From Limnoraphis robusta CS-951 (GTDB lineage Bacteria > Cyanobacteriota > Cyanobacteriia > Cyanobacteriales > Microcoleaceae), in assembly GCF_000972705.2 (NCBI RefSeq), contig NZ_LATL02000337.1, forward strand, positions 1 through 64,000: a stretch of 64,000 nt of DNA. Direction: 5' to 3'. The position numbers and the translations under genes were made by a program. Below, in pieces: positions 36,114-46,251 of this stretch (the stretch's first letter is position 1; the number at the start of each line of letters is the position of its first letter). Under the pieces are notes generated by a model. The model saw only the letters and a list, made by a program, of their open reading frames with translations. It ran no database searches and had not been told where the DNA came from.

Positions 36114-37816
36114 TAGATAAACAATTCCGGTACACGCTGGCGTAACTGTTGATTTAACTCCGGTAAGCGATCGCGCATTTGCAAATACCAACTTCGTCGT
36201 TTGGGATAATGTTGACAAAGTAGACGATGATTTCTCACCCATTCATAGGCATTCGCGGCGAGTTGTTGTCGGACTGTCGGATTAACAATTAATTCATCGA
36301 GTTGCGTTTCAAACTGTTTAATTGTACGATAAATTAATCCCGTTTTTCCCTGGATAATCGATTTTTCATAAACCGTTGGACTGGCTAAAACCGCAACCCC
36401 ATGACCTGCACATTCTAGAAATTTTAAATCAGATTTCATTAAATTGACGGGTGTAGCAGCCAAGGGTAATAATCCAACATCACAAGTATGCAGAATATTT
36501 TGATACCGTTCATAACTGCAAAAGGCTTCAAATTCTTTGTGAGGCGTTTCTAGGGAGTCAAAAAACAAGCGATCATGAATCACCTTAACTCGGACTTTAT
36601 TTTGATGTTTCGCTAAGACTCGGTTTAACGCCTGAATAATCGGTTTCCAGTCTTTTTCGCGGTTTAACGCCCCAAAAAATAACGTCACAGTTTCCCCTTG
36701 ATCAATTCGCGGAGGGGGTAAATAAGCCAGTTGATTTTGAAAGACAGCAACATGAGGATTAAGTTGTCGTAAAAAAACTGCTAAAGCTTCCGTTGAGGTT
36801 TGTACAGCATGACATCCTCGATAACTTAAATAACGATTTTCTGCATATTCTCGTCGTCGCAGGGGATTATCATCAATTTCAGCAATAATCAGATAACCTT
36901 CTTGCAGTAACTGTCTTAATTTAGGCAGATAATCTTGATAAGACATAATTGCTCTCTGCCATATTATCACCTTTTCTTCTCCCGGTATTGGTGCGACTGT
37001 CGGAAAAGATTTGACTCCAGAAACCGCACGAGTTCCCGGTTGAGTTTGAGTGAAACGATCCGGTTCTAAAACACGCAGGCGATCGCAAGCAGTTGGCGCC
37101 ATCATTACCGTTTGAATCAGTAAGCGACGGAGGGGTTTCAAGGAACGAGTTGCTCGAATTAAATAGCGTTGGGCGGCTGTTTGAGTTGCAAAACGATTGA
37201 CGTCTAAATTTAAGGCTTGAATGATCGGTTGAATGAGTTGTAAAAACTGTTGAAATTCCTCATCTTTTTGTCCCCTAGTTTGGATTTCATAAATTTGCAG
37301 TCCCGCAGATTGAAACAAATGTTGAATTTTTTCTAGAGTAAATTCCTGTTGAGGTAATTGCTCGAGTTGAGATAATGTTTGATCCTCTGTTATTCCCCAT
37401 TTTCCCTGTAACAAACCCACAATCTTCCGCCAATACTGGACGTTCGGAATACAAGCCACTACTTCTCCATCTGAGTGTAACCAATGGGTTTGATGCTGGA
37501 GAATTTTAGCCGGATTTTTCATAAACGGTAGACTATTATCATAGACCAAACAATCAACCGTTCCTGATGTTATTCCGACGGGGAGATATTCAAATTTTTG
37601 CTCGACTTCAACCGTTTCTAAATTTGATACAATTTCGAGATAGGAACAGTGAGGGTTAATTTGTTGATACTGACTTGCGGTTGTTCCTGTTTGATATCCG
37701 ACTTCAACAATGACTTGAGCATTGGCAGGTAACAAGCAGAGCAAATCAGAAGGTTGAGAGAACGGATCTAAACGTTCTTCTTCTCGAGTTGGGGAGCTAG
37801 CTACATTTGTATTCAT
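36113..37816 (-). CDS. Methyltransferase-like domain fused to a GT-B glycosyltransferase
   Basis: 567 residues. The N-terminal about 180 residues look like a class I methyltransferase fold (VIVEVGYQTGTTASQY in place of the usual E-x-G-x-G-x-G, VDCLVYDNSLPF, ACIPNVQYWRKIVGL) with a degenerate SAM loop, so it may be inactive. The C-terminal about 330 residues form a GT4-like glycosyltransferase: FFGALNREKDW, KVRVKVIHDRLFFDSL and KFLECAGHGVAVLASP, with an E in the phosphate-binding region. It reads away from the plus-strand GT2 fusion gene at 38023. Confidence 0.78.
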   Translation of the reverse strand: MNTNVASSPTREEERLDPFSQPSDLLCLLPANAQVIVEVGYQTGTTASQYQQINPHCSYLEIVSNLETVEVEQKFEYLPVGITSGTVDCLVYDNSLPFMKNPAKILQHQTHWLHSDGEVVACIPNVQYWRKIVGLLQGKWGITEDQTLSQLEQLPQQEFTLEKIQHLFQSAGLQIYEIQTRGQKDEEFQQFLQLIQPIIQALNLDVNRFATQTAAQRYLIRATRSLKPLRRLLIQTVMMAPTACDRLRVLEPDRFTQTQPGTRAVSGVKSFPTVAPIPGEEKVIIWQRAIMSYQDYLPKLRQLLQEGYLIIAEIDDNPLRRREYAENRYLSYRGCHAVQTSTEALAVFLRQLNPHVAVFQNQLAYLPPPRIDQGETVTLFFGALNREKDWKPIIQALNRVLAKHQNKVRVKVIHDRLFFDSLETPHKEFEAFCSYERYQNILHTCDVGLLPLAATPVNLMKSDLKFLECAGHGVAVLASPTVYEKSIIQGKTGLIYRTIKQFETQLDELIVNPTVRQQLAANAYEWVRNHRLLCQHYPKRRSWYLQMRDRLPELNQQLRQRVPELFI

Positions 37817-38022
37817 TCGTTTAACAGCCAGACTCAGCGCAATGTTCGCTCAAATCCTTGAAACTGAACTGAACTCTATTTACTGTATCATAAACTTGAT
37901 GTCTTTTTTCCAGATTGACAAGTTCTAGGAGTACCTGACGGGGGGACACACTCACCACTAAGACACAAAGACACGAAGATTGACTTTAAACGGTGATTTC
38001 TATTTAAACTTTATCTCGCTTA

Positions 38023-41000
38023 ATGATGCCACGAGTTTCTGTTGTTATCCCGACTTATAATCAAGACGCCTATATTTCTCAAGCGCTTGATAGTGTTCTT
38101 GCTCAAACCTATCAAGATTTTGAGATGATCATTGTCAATGACGCCTCTACGGATCAGACCCTTGAGAAAATTTTAGACAAAAAGGATTCTCGAATTCGAC
38201 TGTTTAGCTTGGAACAAAATCAAGGCGAAAGTGCAGCCACTAATTATGGTATTGAACAATCCCAGGGCGAGTTCATAGCCATTCTTCATTCTGATGATGT
38301 CTTTGTTTCGTACAAGCTCGAAAAACAAGTTCGATTTTTAGATGAACATCCGGAATTTCAGGCGGTTTTGAGTTATCCTCAGCTCATTAACAGTCAAGGG
38401 GAAATATTACCTCCGTCAAACTCTTTTCTAGATACTGTATTTTTTCAGGCTAACCGTAGTCGCTTTCAATGGCTGAACAGCTTTTTCAATAAAGATAACT
38501 GTCTCTGTCAAACCAGTTCCCTGATTCGCAAAGACTGTTACTCAAAAGTCGGTTTATATGACTCTCGCTTCCGACAAATTCCTGACTTTGACTTTTGGGT
38601 AAGATTTTGCATGAAATACGAACTTTATATCTTACCTGAACCTTTAGTAAACTATCGAGTTCATCCGTCTAATATTAGTGGAATCAAACCCGAAACCGTT
38701 ATTCGTCACAACTTTGAACTGTCTCAAATCTTAAAACGATACTTCTGTCAAGACGTTTACGAAAACTTACTGAAAATATTTCCCGACTGTCTAGAATCCG
38801 GTGAACAACTCGAACCGCGTTTAGCTGATTTTTTAATCGCCAGACAAGCCTTAAAAGTTGAACGTTCACCCCATCGATATTTAAGTTTAGAGACTTTCTT
38901 TAACCTCTTGGGAGATTCTGAAAAATCTCGCCTAATTAAACAGTATTACAACTTCGACTATTCCCGTTTGGCGTATCTCACCGGAAGTTCAGATATTTTC
39001 AACTTAAGTGCAGTTCAAAAACTCAAAACTCAACAACCGAAACCGCCAACAAAAGTTCAAGCTAACTCAACCTTTTCTCCCTCAACCCTGCAAAGCCGCC
39101 CTGAATTTCCTCTCGTTAGTTTAATCATTCCGACCTACAACGGAGAAGCGTTTCTTTCCGAAGCCTTGAATAGTGCGTTATCTCAAACCTATCCTCATTT
39201 AGAAATCCTGATTTCTGATGACGGATCAACTGATAAAACCCTAGAAATTGCTGAAGCCTTCAAACAAAAAACCGCTTTCCCGTTTTTGATTCTCTCTCAT
39301 GTAAACTATGGCTTAGTGAAAAATTTGAACTTCTCCATTTCCCAAGCAAAAGGAAAATATATCAAGTTTTTATTTCAAGATGATTTACTCGAACCTCAAT
39401 GTATTGAAACCCTGGTGAATCTGGCTGAACAAGATCCAGAAATGGGTTTAGTCTTCTCCCCCAGGCGAGTGTTCATTGCTGCTAATTCTCTATCAAACCC
39501 AACCTGTCAAGCCGCTTTAAATGGAGGTAAAGATCTCCATCAAAAATGGTCAAACCTCAAACCCATTCAGTGGGGGAAAGAGCTATTATCTGATCCTAAC
39601 TGTTTGAAAGGACAACTCAACAAAATTGGTGAACCCACTACCGTTTTAATTCCCAAAGCGGTTTTTGAAACAATCGGCGGTTTTGATCCCAACCTTCATC
39701 AACTTTTAGATGTAGATTTGTGGTTGAGAATTATGGGAAAATATCAAGTCGGTTTTGTCAATCAAACCCTTTCGAGTTTGAGAATTCACGCCCAACAGCA
39801 AACGCAAAAAAATATTTCAACTGGTCAAAACCTCAAAGATTATCAAAGACTTTATCAAAAGATCCTGTTTGATCCAGTTTATAACTTTCTAAGCCCTGAT
39901 TTTAAATCTCAGATTTTCCAAAAAATCCTGACTCAATCTCCAGAGTATTTTTCCTTAACCCAACTCCTGATCGAAAACTCTCAAAAAAATCCGCTTGATC
40001 AATCAATTTCCACCTATCTGCGTCAAATTCGTCAAATTCTCGCTCAACGATGGTTAACCTTATCCATAGACCAACTCAAACAAGCCTATCAAGGAGATTG
40101 GGGTCAAACTCATCGTGCTTTAATCAGTTGTGGTTTACTCGAAGAACAACAAACAAACTCCGAACAAATCTTTGTCCGACGATTAACTCAACAAGTCGCT
40201 CAAGGATTTCAAGAAGTGACAGGAATTCAAGTCGTTTTAGCCGCCATGCTTTATCAAAAAGCTTATCAACTTCCCCTACAATATCAAAATGCTTTAATTC
40301 CTAAATATATCTTTAAAGATTTTCTGGAATTTTTATTTGGGGGAGTTCGAGTTTGTCCAGAATTTGGCGAAATTGAACAGTTCGTTGAGTTCATGCAAAA
40401 TTTACTAAAATATGTTTATCATCACCTGATGACGGATACCACAAATCCCGTTTGGCTGCATATTGCTTCAGTTTATAGTCAAGTTTCTCAAGGAGAGGTT
40501 TGGAAACTGTGTCCTCACCCCCAGAATTTAAAAGCCTTATGCAGTTATCGTGCGGATATCATCGAAACCTACTTGAAACAAACAGGTCATCGAATTGAAC
40601 AGGATTTTCCGCCGAAAAAGTACCATAATTCTAAAATTTGTTTGGGAATTTTCATCGAAAAAATAGGCTTTAATAGCGATACTTTTGCGATAATTCCTAT
40701 TCTTAAAAAATTAGACTTGACACAATTTAAACTCATCCTGTATACTTTTAGTATTGAAAAAGATATTTTGGGGCAACTGTGTCCAAACTCAATAAATCAG
40801 CCGATTCAACTGCCAGAAGCCTTAACGGAAGCTGTTTCCCGCATCCGCCAAGACTGCCTCGACTTCTTGTTAATCGCGTCTGATGTCACCGCCCAAACCA
40901 ACAAAACTTTTAAACTGGCATTACATCGACTCGCCCGCCAACAACTAATCACCGCAACCTCGGGACTGACAACGGGAATTCGCCACATCGACTATATTCT

Positions 41001-41745
41001 CACCGGAGAACTCACCCAAGCCTCAGCCGAACCAGAACAGTACCGAGAGCAAGTGATCAGCCTCAACGGATCAGGATTATGTTGGAATTATCCCTCAACG
41101 TTACCCGAAGCGACGGTAGAGCCGACACGTCAAAGTTGGGGAGCAACCGAAGATAGCGTAATTTTTGCCATCAGTGGAAAACTCAATGCGATCGCCCCAG
41201 AGTTCAGACAGACTTTGATGCAAATCTTGGTTAATGTTCCACAATCAATCATCCTCTTACTTCCGCAAACCTCAGAAGAAGCCCAAAACAATATTATTAG
41301 CCCCGTTTTCAACCGCATCCAATCCGATCTCAGCCAAGCCGGAATAGATGGGAAACGATTTGTTAGGGTCAAGCCCTTAAATTCAGTGGCAGACTTGAGA
41401 AAATATATGAGTTTAGCCGATATTTATTTAGACTTATTTCCCTGTAACGAAACCCTAGCAATTGTCGAAGCATTACTCGCTCTCGTTGTACCGATCGTTT
41501 ACGAAGGTCAAACCCCTCGCCACCGACAAAACGCTGCCTTGTTAAAGGAACTGGGAATTCCTGAACTGATTACCCAAACTCAGGAAACCTATCTTCAACT
41601 CAGTATAACAGTCGCAACCCAGCCCAACTTCCGCCAACAATACCGCCATAAAATTCAGAATACCCTGAAAAAAAATCCGCCCTTTTTAGATAGTCAAGCC
41701 TATGTTAGTCAGCTAGAAGTCATGTTACAAAACCTCAACCGATAA
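38023..41745 (+). CDS. GT2 - GT2 - SPINDLY-like (GT41) glycosyltransferase fusion
   Basis: 1240 residues. GT2 domain 1 (about 4-240): VSVVIPTYNQ, VNDAST, HSDDV, DFDFWVRF. GT2 domain 2 (about 365-590): VSLIIPTYNG, SDDGST, QDDLLEP, DVDLWLRI. A helical middle section (about 600-840) leads to a C-terminal domain (about 870-1235) like the catalytic C-lobe of SPINDLY/O-GlcNAc transferase (IRHIDYILTG, IIGS-type start replaced by ISGKLNAIAP, DLFPCNETLAIVEALLALVVPIV, YRHKIQNTL). GT41-type domains often modify proteins. Two ATGs (38023, 38026) are possible starts. Confidence 0.87.
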   Translation: MMPRVSVVIPTYNQDAYISQALDSVLAQTYQDFEMIIVNDASTDQTLEKILDKKDSRIRLFSLEQNQGESAATNYGIEQSQGEFIAILHSDDVFVSYKLEKQVRFLDEHPEFQAVLSYPQLINSQGEILPPSNSFLDTVFFQANRSRFQWLNSFFNKDNCLCQTSSLIRKDCYSKVGLYDSRFRQIPDFDFWVRFCMKYELYILPEPLVNYRVHPSNISGIKPETVIRHNFELSQILKRYFCQDVYENLLKIFPDCLESGEQLEPRLADFLIARQALKVERSPHRYLSLETFFNLLGDSEKSRLIKQYYNFDYSRLAYLTGSSDIFNLSAVQKLKTQQPKPPTKVQANSTFSPSTLQSRPEFPLVSLIIPTYNGEAFLSEALNSALSQTYPHLEILISDDGSTDKTLEIAEAFKQKTAFPFLILSHVNYGLVKNLNFSISQAKGKYIKFLFQDDLLEPQCIETLVNLAEQDPEMGLVFSPRRVFIAANSLSNPTCQAALNGGKDLHQKWSNLKPIQWGKELLSDPNCLKGQLNKIGEPTTVLIPKAVFETIGGFDPNLHQLLDVDLWLRIMGKYQVGFVNQTLSSLRIHAQQQTQKNISTGQNLKDYQRLYQKILFDPVYNFLSPDFKSQIFQKILTQSPEYFSLTQLLIENSQKNPLDQSISTYLRQIRQILAQRWLTLSIDQLKQAYQGDWGQTHRALISCGLLEEQQTNSEQIFVRRLTQQVAQGFQEVTGIQVVLAAMLYQKAYQLPLQYQNALIPKYIFKDFLEFLFGGVRVCPEFGEIEQFVEFMQNLLKYVYHHLMTDTTNPVWLHIASVYSQVSQGEVWKLCPHPQNLKALCSYRADIIETYLKQTGHRIEQDFPPKKYHNSKICLGIFIEKIGFNSDTFAIIPILKKLDLTQFKLILYTFSIEKDILGQLCPNSINQPIQLPEALTEAVSRIRQDCLDFLLIASDVTAQTNKTFKLALHRLARQQLITATSGLTTGIRHIDYILTGELTQASAEPEQYREQVISLNGSGLCWNYPSTLPEATVEPTRQSWGATEDSVIFAISGKLNAIAPEFRQTLMQILVNVPQSIILLLPQTSEEAQNNIISPVFNRIQSDLSQAGIDGKRFVRVKPLNSVADLRKYMSLADIYLDLFPCNETLAIVEALLALVVPIVYEGQTPRHRQNAALLKELGIPELITQTQETYLQLSITVATQPNFRQQYRHKIQNTLKKNPPFLDSQAYVSQLEVMLQNLNR

Positions 41746-42237
41746 CGACTCGAAAACTTAGAATTTAAGCGTTAAACCTCAACCCAATTTTCAGCCCGAC
41801 TCGGGAAAAATTAAGAAGAAAAACCACAAAGATACTAAGACACAAAAAGAGAAAATCTTGATCAGTTTGTATTTTTTGGAAACCCATACTAAAATGAGAA
41901 GGACGCCACCCAACAAAGTTCTGAGATTTCCTACGCACTCAACCCCCATCCTGAAAACACTGCCTCAAACCTGTCTAGTTAATTTTAGAGAATAACTCAG
42001 ATTTCTGTGAGTAGTAGACCCACTCTAGGGTAGTCTAAGACAAGAGGCAACCTAATTTAATAGTCTTAAGCAATAAAGCTAGGTAATTCTCCTGAAAAGC
42101 AATAACCTGGGTGTATCCCTCGCTGAGGGTTAGTTGTGTCTGCTATTATCGGGACAGTAAGATTATGGTATTAGGGGTCGCAGTGGCAGTCCCACAGTCA
42201 GCTAGAAAGGCATAGTGCAAGTCCGTTGGAGAGTCCA
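41746..42237 (+). promoter_or_regulatory. Intergenic region upstream of the type I secretion operon
   Basis: About 490 bases without a gene. A degenerate CACAAAGA/TACTAAGA/CACAAAAA repeat lies at about 41823-41852, related to CACTAAGACACAAAGACACG at about 37956-37977 upstream of the GT2 fusion gene. A GTGG-CAGT-CCAC hairpin is near 42183-42194. I found no convincing -35/-10 pair or riboswitch. Confidence 0.4.
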
Positions 42238-42990
42238 ATGACAGGAGTGTATAAGGTCGGAGAAACCGTTATCAAAGCCGAAGAAATACCATTACTGCTG
42301 AAGCGTTATCAGCTTATGCCTCAATTTCTCAGAGAGGTAATCATTGATGGCGCGATCGCGGGGATAGACTGTAGTGAAGAAGAACAAAAAACGGCATTAG
42401 AAAAATTTGCCGCTCAACATCAACTCACCTCAGCCGAAGCCCAACAAGCATGGCTGAAAAGCCAAAACCTCACCACACAAGATCTACAAGCGATCGCCGA
42501 ACGTCCTGTTAAACTGGAAAAATTTAAGCAGAATACTTGGAGTAACAAGGTAGACAACTATTTTATTAGCCGAAAAAGCAGCCTCGATCATGTGGTTTAC
42601 TCGCTCATTCGGACGAAAAACTCAGGACTCGCTCACGAACTGTACTTCCGTATTCTAGAAGGAGAACAATCCCTTGCAGAAGCCGCTCGTGAATACTCCG
42701 AAGGGCCAGAGTCACGCACCGGAGGATTGTTAGGGCCAGTGCCATTGTCTCAGCCGCACCCGGCCATTAGTAAACTGCTATCGGTCAGTCAACCGGGACA
42801 ACTGTGGGCGCCCCGTCCTCTAGCAGAATGGATGGTGATTATCCGACTTGAAAAGTTTATCCCGGCACAATTAGACGAGTCTATGCGTCGCCGTCTAATT
42901 GATGAACTGTTTGAAACCTGGATGCGCGAACAACTGACGGCAGTCGGTTCGCTTGAACCCCTTCAAACCTCAGTGTCTTCTGTATTATGA
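42238..42990 (+). CDS. Parvulin-type peptidylprolyl isomerase of a type I secretion operon
   Basis: 250 residues from ATG 42238 (GGAGAG six bases upstream; a TTG at 42226 is possible). No signal peptide, so cytoplasmic. The N-terminal half is a helical SurA-like chaperone segment, the C-terminal half (about 120-225) a parvulin domain: AHELYFRILEGEQSLAEAAREYSEGPESRTGG, with GPVPLSQPHPAI and a final WMVIIRLEKF strand. Its stop overlaps the start of the ABC transporter gene by four bases (ATGA), implying translational coupling. It probably keeps the secretion substrate unfolded or feeds it to the transporter. PPIases next to HlyB/HlyD are a cyanobacterial habit. Confidence 0.88.
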   Translation: MTGVYKVGETVIKAEEIPLLLKRYQLMPQFLREVIIDGAIAGIDCSEEEQKTALEKFAAQHQLTSAEAQQAWLKSQNLTTQDLQAIAERPVKLEKFKQNTWSNKVDNYFISRKSSLDHVVYSLIRTKNSGLAHELYFRILEGEQSLAEAAREYSEGPESRTGGLLGPVPLSQPHPAISKLLSVSQPGQLWAPRPLAEWMVIIRLEKFIPAQLDESMRRRLIDELFETWMREQLTAVGSLEPLQTSVSSVL

Positions 42991-45986
42991 CCACAACTAC
43001 CGTATCTCACACTCAGATTCAAGCCTTTTTAGCAGAAACCAGTCCTTTTGATCGGTTGTCAGAAGCCGCTCTTAAAGCCATTCTGCCCAAATGTCAACTG
43101 TTGGGTTATCGCACAGGTCAACCCATCTTTGAACGGGAAAAAATGCCCACCCAAGTGTCGATCATTTATCAGGGACAAGCCCGGTTATTGGGTTATGACC
43201 TGAGAACGCAACGACACATGAGTTTGCGACTGTTGGGGGCAGGAGAAATCATCGGCTGGCCGGGTTTAATTCGCAGTATTCCTTGCGAAACGGCGATCGC
43301 CTCGACAGATATGATTTGTATTACCCTGCCTGCTGAAGAGTTTCTGCAATTAATCAGTCGAGAACCCAACTTTGGGGAAGCCTTCCGCGATCATGCCAGC
43401 ATTAGTGAAGTGTTTGAGCTATTAAGCCAGGAAGTCCAACGACGGGCTAATTTAGGCGGAAACCTCAAGGAATTGAGTCTGGATGTCTGGCCCGATGCCG
43501 TTGTTGTTAACCTGCTCAACGGTCAAAAGCGAGTACAGGACTTAGCCTCGATGCTTGACCCGGATCGGGTTTGGCTGATTAGTAAGGGGTCTGTGGGTGA
43601 ATTAACCACCGGAAATCGACTGATTTTAGAGGGACTGCAAGGCTCCCTGAAAATAGAAGGAGCCTCCGGTGGAGTGCGGTTAATTGGAGTTCGTCCAACC
43701 CTCAGTTCTCAACCGGAAGAAGCCTACGCAGCACCCAATGGGGAAACCCCAACCATTCACAAACCCCTGGACTTGTCGGAAGTTCCTGTTGCTCCCCTGA
43801 CTCCCCCCGATCCCGAACTCGAACTGGCTCAAGCTTCTCAACGTTTCCCAATTGTACGGGGTTCAGGACAAATTGACGCCCCCTTGGCTTGCTTTAATAT
43901 GTTGAGCAAGTATTACAAGGTCAACTTTCGGAAAGACCTCGTGCGCCGGGTTCTAGAAAATCAATTCACCACCGTTGGTTCTATTAGCCTACAAGCCTGC
44001 GGTGCTGTTGCTCAAATGATGGGCCTCAATGCCCAGTTAGCTCAAGTGCCAGCCAAAGCCATTGGTCGCCTCAGAGCGCCTGCTCTGGTGTCGTGGAAAG
44101 ACAGCTTTGCCATCCTCTACCACATCACTGAGCGAGAACTAACCATCGCTACACCGGAACGGGGTCTCAAACGGATGCGTCCGTCTCAATTTGCCGAGAC
44201 TTGGGGCGAAGACGGACAAGTGTTACTGCTGCAAGCCCCCAAAGTCGAACAAAAAGAACAGTTTAGCTTCTGGTGGTTCTGGCCGGCTTTGATGGAGCAT
44301 CGCACGGTATTTCTGGAAGTGCTGCTGTCATCGTTTTTTGTGCAGTTGTTCGGGCTGGTTAACCCCCTGATGACCATGATCATTATTGATAAGGTCTTGG
44401 GACAGCGAAATATTGACGCCCTGAATATTTTGGGGGTTTTGATGTTGGGGGTGGCTTTATTTGAAGCTTTGCTTTCCGCCCTACGAACGTATTTATTTGT
44501 CGATACGACAAACCGCCTGGATGTCAAACTCTCGGCGGAGGTGATTGATCACTTACTACGGCTTCCCCTCAACTATTTTGATAATCGTCGGGTTGGAGAT
44601 TTGGTCGGTCGGATTGGAGAGTTGGCCAATATTCGCAGCTTCCTGACTGGAACCGCTCTGACGGTGGTTTTAGATGCGGTGTTTTCCGTCGTTTATGTGG
44701 CGATGATGTTCTATCTGAGCATCCCGATGGCGGTTGTGGCTTTGGCTCCCTTGCCTCTGTTTGCGGGCATTATTATTATTAACTCTCCGATTATTCAGCG
44801 ATTACTCCGCAAAAAAGCCGAACGTTACGCCGACTCTCAATCCTACCTCGTAGAAGTGCTAAATGGCATTCAAACGGTTAAAGCTCAAAATATTGAACTG
44901 AAATCTCGTTGGGAATGGCAAGGACGCTATGCTCGGTTTATGAGCGCTTCTTTCAACACCATCTTGACTCAAACCGCTTCGAGTTCGATTAGTGGCTTCC
45001 TCAACAAACTCTCTGGACTAGCTCTGTTGTGGGTGGGCGCTTATTTGGTAATTGATAACCAACTGACGATCGGGGCTTTAATTGCTTTCCGAATTATCGC
45101 CGGAAACGTCACCGGATCGCTGTTACGGTTTGTGAGTGTTTGGCAAAGTTTCCAAGAAGTGGGAATGTCCGTTGAACGTTTGCGGGATGTGTTCGACTCT
45201 CCTCCAGAAGTTGATGCAGACGATCGCAATAATATTCCTATGCCTGAAGTTTATGGGGCTGTGACTTTTGAGGAAGTGTCCTTCCGCTTCGGGGAAAGTG
45301 GGCCGTTGCAAGTCGCTAACGTGAATTTAGAGTTTCCTGCCGGATCATTTGTGGGAATTGTGGGCTTGAGTGGTTCGGGTAAAAGTACCCTGATGAAACT
45401 CGTACAACGCCTCTATCCGCCTCTGTCTGGCCGGATTAAAATCGACGGCTACGATATTACCAAAGTCGAGATGTATTCGCTGCGTCGTCAAATTGGAGTG
45501 GTTCTACAAGATACCCTGCTGTTTAATGGTACGGTTCAAGAAAATATTGCCCTGAGTAATCCCGAGGCGGGGAGTGATGAAATTATTCGGGCTGCTAAAA
45601 TTGCTGCGGCTCACGATTTTATTATGGGTTTGCCCAATGGGTACAATACTATCGTGGGAGAACGCGGTGGATCTCTGTCCGGTGGACAACGACAACGAAT
45701 TGCGATCGCTCGTACCGTTTTACAAAATCCCCGCTTGCTGATTCTCGATGAAGCCACCAGCGCCTTGGATTATCAGTCTGAGCGCCTGGTTTCCGAAAAT
45801 TTAGAAGAAGCCTTTGAAGGTCGAACGGTGTTTTTTATTACTCACCGTTTGCCTACAGTCAGAAATGCCGATTGCATCATTATGATGGATCAAGGCTCCG
45901 TTGTAGAGCAGGGTAGCCATGATGAACTGATGGCACTCAAAGGGCGTTACTACTGTCTATTCCAACAACAGGAATCACAACAATAG
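42987..45986 (+). CDS. HlyB-like type I secretion ABC transporter with cyclic-nucleotide-binding-like N-terminus
   Basis: 999 residues. Domains: CRP-like cyclic-nucleotide-binding fold (about 8-150; IYQGQARLLGYD, GEIIGWPGLI); about 100-residue linker; C39 peptidase-like domain (about 285-415); ABC membrane domain (about 435-720, five to six spans); ATPase (about 755-995; Walker A GLSGSGKST near 790, signature SLSGGQRQRIAIA, Walker B LLILDEATSALD, ITHRL). In the C39 domain the catalytic Cys is lost (QIDAPLACF instead of Q..A.DCGAAC), and His/Asp positions read DSF and TPERG, so it is a non-cleaving binding domain, as in HlyB. This fits export of an RTX protein without a leader. HetC is a relative. 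Confidence 0.92.
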   Translation: MTTTTVSHTQIQAFLAETSPFDRLSEAALKAILPKCQLLGYRTGQPIFEREKMPTQVSIIYQGQARLLGYDLRTQRHMSLRLLGAGEIIGWPGLIRSIPCETAIASTDMICITLPAEEFLQLISREPNFGEAFRDHASISEVFELLSQEVQRRANLGGNLKELSLDVWPDAVVVNLLNGQKRVQDLASMLDPDRVWLISKGSVGELTTGNRLILEGLQGSLKIEGASGGVRLIGVRPTLSSQPEEAYAAPNGETPTIHKPLDLSEVPVAPLTPPDPELELAQASQRFPIVRGSGQIDAPLACFNMLSKYYKVNFRKDLVRRVLENQFTTVGSISLQACGAVAQMMGLNAQLAQVPAKAIGRLRAPALVSWKDSFAILYHITERELTIATPERGLKRMRPSQFAETWGEDGQVLLLQAPKVEQKEQFSFWWFWPALMEHRTVFLEVLLSSFFVQLFGLVNPLMTMIIIDKVLGQRNIDALNILGVLMLGVALFEALLSALRTYLFVDTTNRLDVKLSAEVIDHLLRLPLNYFDNRRVGDLVGRIGELANIRSFLTGTALTVVLDAVFSVVYVAMMFYLSIPMAVVALAPLPLFAGIIIINSPIIQRLLRKKAERYADSQSYLVEVLNGIQTVKAQNIELKSRWEWQGRYARFMSASFNTILTQTASSSISGFLNKLSGLALLWVGAYLVIDNQLTIGALIAFRIIAGNVTGSLLRFVSVWQSFQEVGMSVERLRDVFDSPPEVDADDRNNIPMPEVYGAVTFEEVSFRFGESGPLQVANVNLEFPAGSFVGIVGLSGSGKSTLMKLVQRLYPPLSGRIKIDGYDITKVEMYSLRRQIGVVLQDTLLFNGTVQENIALSNPEAGSDEIIRAAKIAAAHDFIMGLPNGYNTIVGERGGSLSGGQRQRIAIARTVLQNPRLLILDEATSALDYQSERLVSENLEEAFEGRTVFFITHRLPTVRNADCIIMMDQGSVVEQGSHDELMALKGRYYCLFQQQESQQ

Positions 45987-46251
45987 TCGGGTATTCAATG
46001 AGAAAAGCTGGATTAATGATTTTAGATCGATCTCCCCCGAACCCATAAAAACTTGGGGTAGGAGTGTTGGCGGTGAGGGGTAAAGTGAAACAGATACTTA
46101 CAAGAAAAAACGGATTCACTCGATGTTGGGACTCAGAAATTGGTGATTCCAACAGTTAAGTTAATCCGTTCAGAGGCTCAGTATCCGTTTTGAAGTTGAT
46201 CATCAATTGAATCAAAAGCAAACCACGAACCATATAAAAAGCGAGATAACA

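Noticed and set aside
42987..45986. Bacteriocin (leader-cleaving) exporter
   Set aside because: The C39 domain lacks the catalytic Cys and His, and no double-glycine leader peptide gene is nearby.
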